A DNA stretch of 64,000 nucleotides from NCBI RefSeq assembly GCF_900129885.1, contig NZ_FQXE01000001.1:310001-374000 (forward strand), in the 5' to 3' direction. The notes beneath the pieces are model-generated. The model was not told the origin of the DNA and did not search any database. It saw nothing but the letters and a program-made list of their open reading frames with translations. The translations under genes were made by a program, and so were the position numbers. The stretch is from Pollutimonas bauzanensis. Lineage in GTDB: Bacteria; Pseudomonadota; Gammaproteobacteria; Burkholderiales; Burkholderiaceae_B. Positions 63,424-64,000 of this stretch are shown here, piece by piece. Position 1 is the stretch's first letter. Each line of letters opens with the position of its first letter.

Positions 63424-64000
63424 CTATCCCTTGAAAGGATGGCGCAGCACGATGGTTTCCAGGCGGTCGGGACCTGTCGAAACCATGTCGATGGCGACAT
63501 CGCAGACTTCGGCGATGCGCTCCAGGTAGCGGCGCGCATTGACCGGCAGCTTGTCGTATTCGGTCACGCCGACGGTGGATTCGCTCCAGCCCGCCATTTC
63601 TTCCAGGACGGGCTCGGCTTCGGCCGCGGCGTGCGCGCCATAGGGCAGCACGTCGAGGAATTCGCCTTTGTAGCGATAGCCCACGCCGATCTTGATCTGC
63701 TCGACGCCATCGAGCACGTCGAGCTTGGTGATGCACAGCCCGGAGATGCCGTTGATCATGACCGAGCGCTTCATGGCGGCGCCGTCGAACCAGCCGCAAC
63801 GGCGCGGACGCCCCGTGACCGAGCCGAATTCCTTGCCGACCGTGGCCAGCCGCGCCCCGGTGTCGTCGAGCAATTCGGTGGGGAATGGGCCCGAACCGAC
63901 ACGCGTGGTGTAGGCCTTGGCAATGCCCAGCACGTAATCGAGCGACTGGGGCCCGACGCCGGCGCCGGCGGATGCCGCGCCCGCCACGCAATTGCTGCTG
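63424..64000 (-). CDS. purA: Adenylosuccinate synthetase, C-terminal part
   Basis: The last about 190 residues are in the window; the gene continues past the right edge. Seen: [20 protein letters not shown] (near the edge), [40 protein letters not shown] and the end [11 protein letters not shown]. It condenses IMP and aspartate with GTP on the way to AMP. In Bordetella the phosphoribosyltransferase gene follows it. Confidence 0.95.
   Translation of the reverse strand, partial: SSNCVAGAASAGAGVGPQSLDYVLGIAKAYTTRVGSGPFPTELLDDTGARLATVGKEFGSVTGRPRRCGWFDGAAMKRSVMINGISGLCITKLDVLDGVEQIKIGVGYRYKGEFLDVLPYGAHAAAEAEPVLEEMAGWSESTVGVTEYDKLPVNARRYLERIAEVCDVAIDMVSTGPDRLETIVLRHPFKG

Overview
The window is high-GC bacterial DNA and reads as a member of the Alcaligenaceae (Bordetella/Achromobacter type). 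The evidence is the rpsU-dnaG-rpoD operon with a Lys/Ala-rich beta-proteobacterial RpoD N-terminus, a purA gene facing the same way as a phosphoribosyltransferase as in Bordetella, and the general gene content. No rRNA, tRNA or CRISPR array was seen. Identifications rest on motifs and remembered family sequences; no database search was run.

Region 1 (1-7.6 kb, minus strand) is the uptake and export end of a pyochelin siderophore locus: pchR, fptA, fptB, fptC, fptX, a phosphopantetheinyl transferase and the start of an ABC exporter. Fur-box-like sites lie in front of it. PchR, FptA and FptX look very close to the Pseudomonas proteins, which suggests horizontal acquisition.

Region 2 (7.6-18.9 kb) is a patchwork of accessory DNA. 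It has intact genes (a methyltransferase, ribB with its FMN riboswitch, a B3/B4-domain protein, an EamA exporter with a divergent AraC regulator, a TumE-type toxin-antitoxin pair and a RES-type toxin-antitoxin pair). These are mixed with broken pieces (EamA, AlaX twice, an M67 peptidase, YggS, VapC, an XRE regulator). Three copies of a 26-bp core repeat lie at segment edges.

Region 3 (18.9-55.5 kb) looks like stable chromosome. It holds a sulfur-oxidation cluster (cytochrome c, FccB flavoprotein, YeeE/YedE transporter, fused SoxYZ), an MFS and an ABC transporter, bioFAD without bioB, stress and envelope genes (ygiW-like, sodC, mlaC-like, thioredoxin), gcd, a LOG-family protein, an XRE-cupin regulator divergent from benE, and pxpA. 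It also holds an alcohol/aldehyde dehydrogenase pair with a clear sigma-54 promoter and a divergent AcoR-like activator, and finally rpoD-dnaG-rpsU.

Region 4 (56.3-63.4 kb) is an island inserted between purA (63.4-64 kb, partial) and the phosphoribosyltransferase (55.5-56.1 kb). It carries two LysR regulators, a glutathione S-transferase, two complete SDR oxidoreductases, an F420-reductase-like dinucleotide-binding protein and a tautomerase. Remnants of a conjugative element (integrase piece, frameshifted trbI end, truncated DUF2274 gene) and of other genes (SDR, DUF427) are mixed in. A host repeat motif, GCATGCAGGCCGCGAGGTG, marks the purA-side junction.
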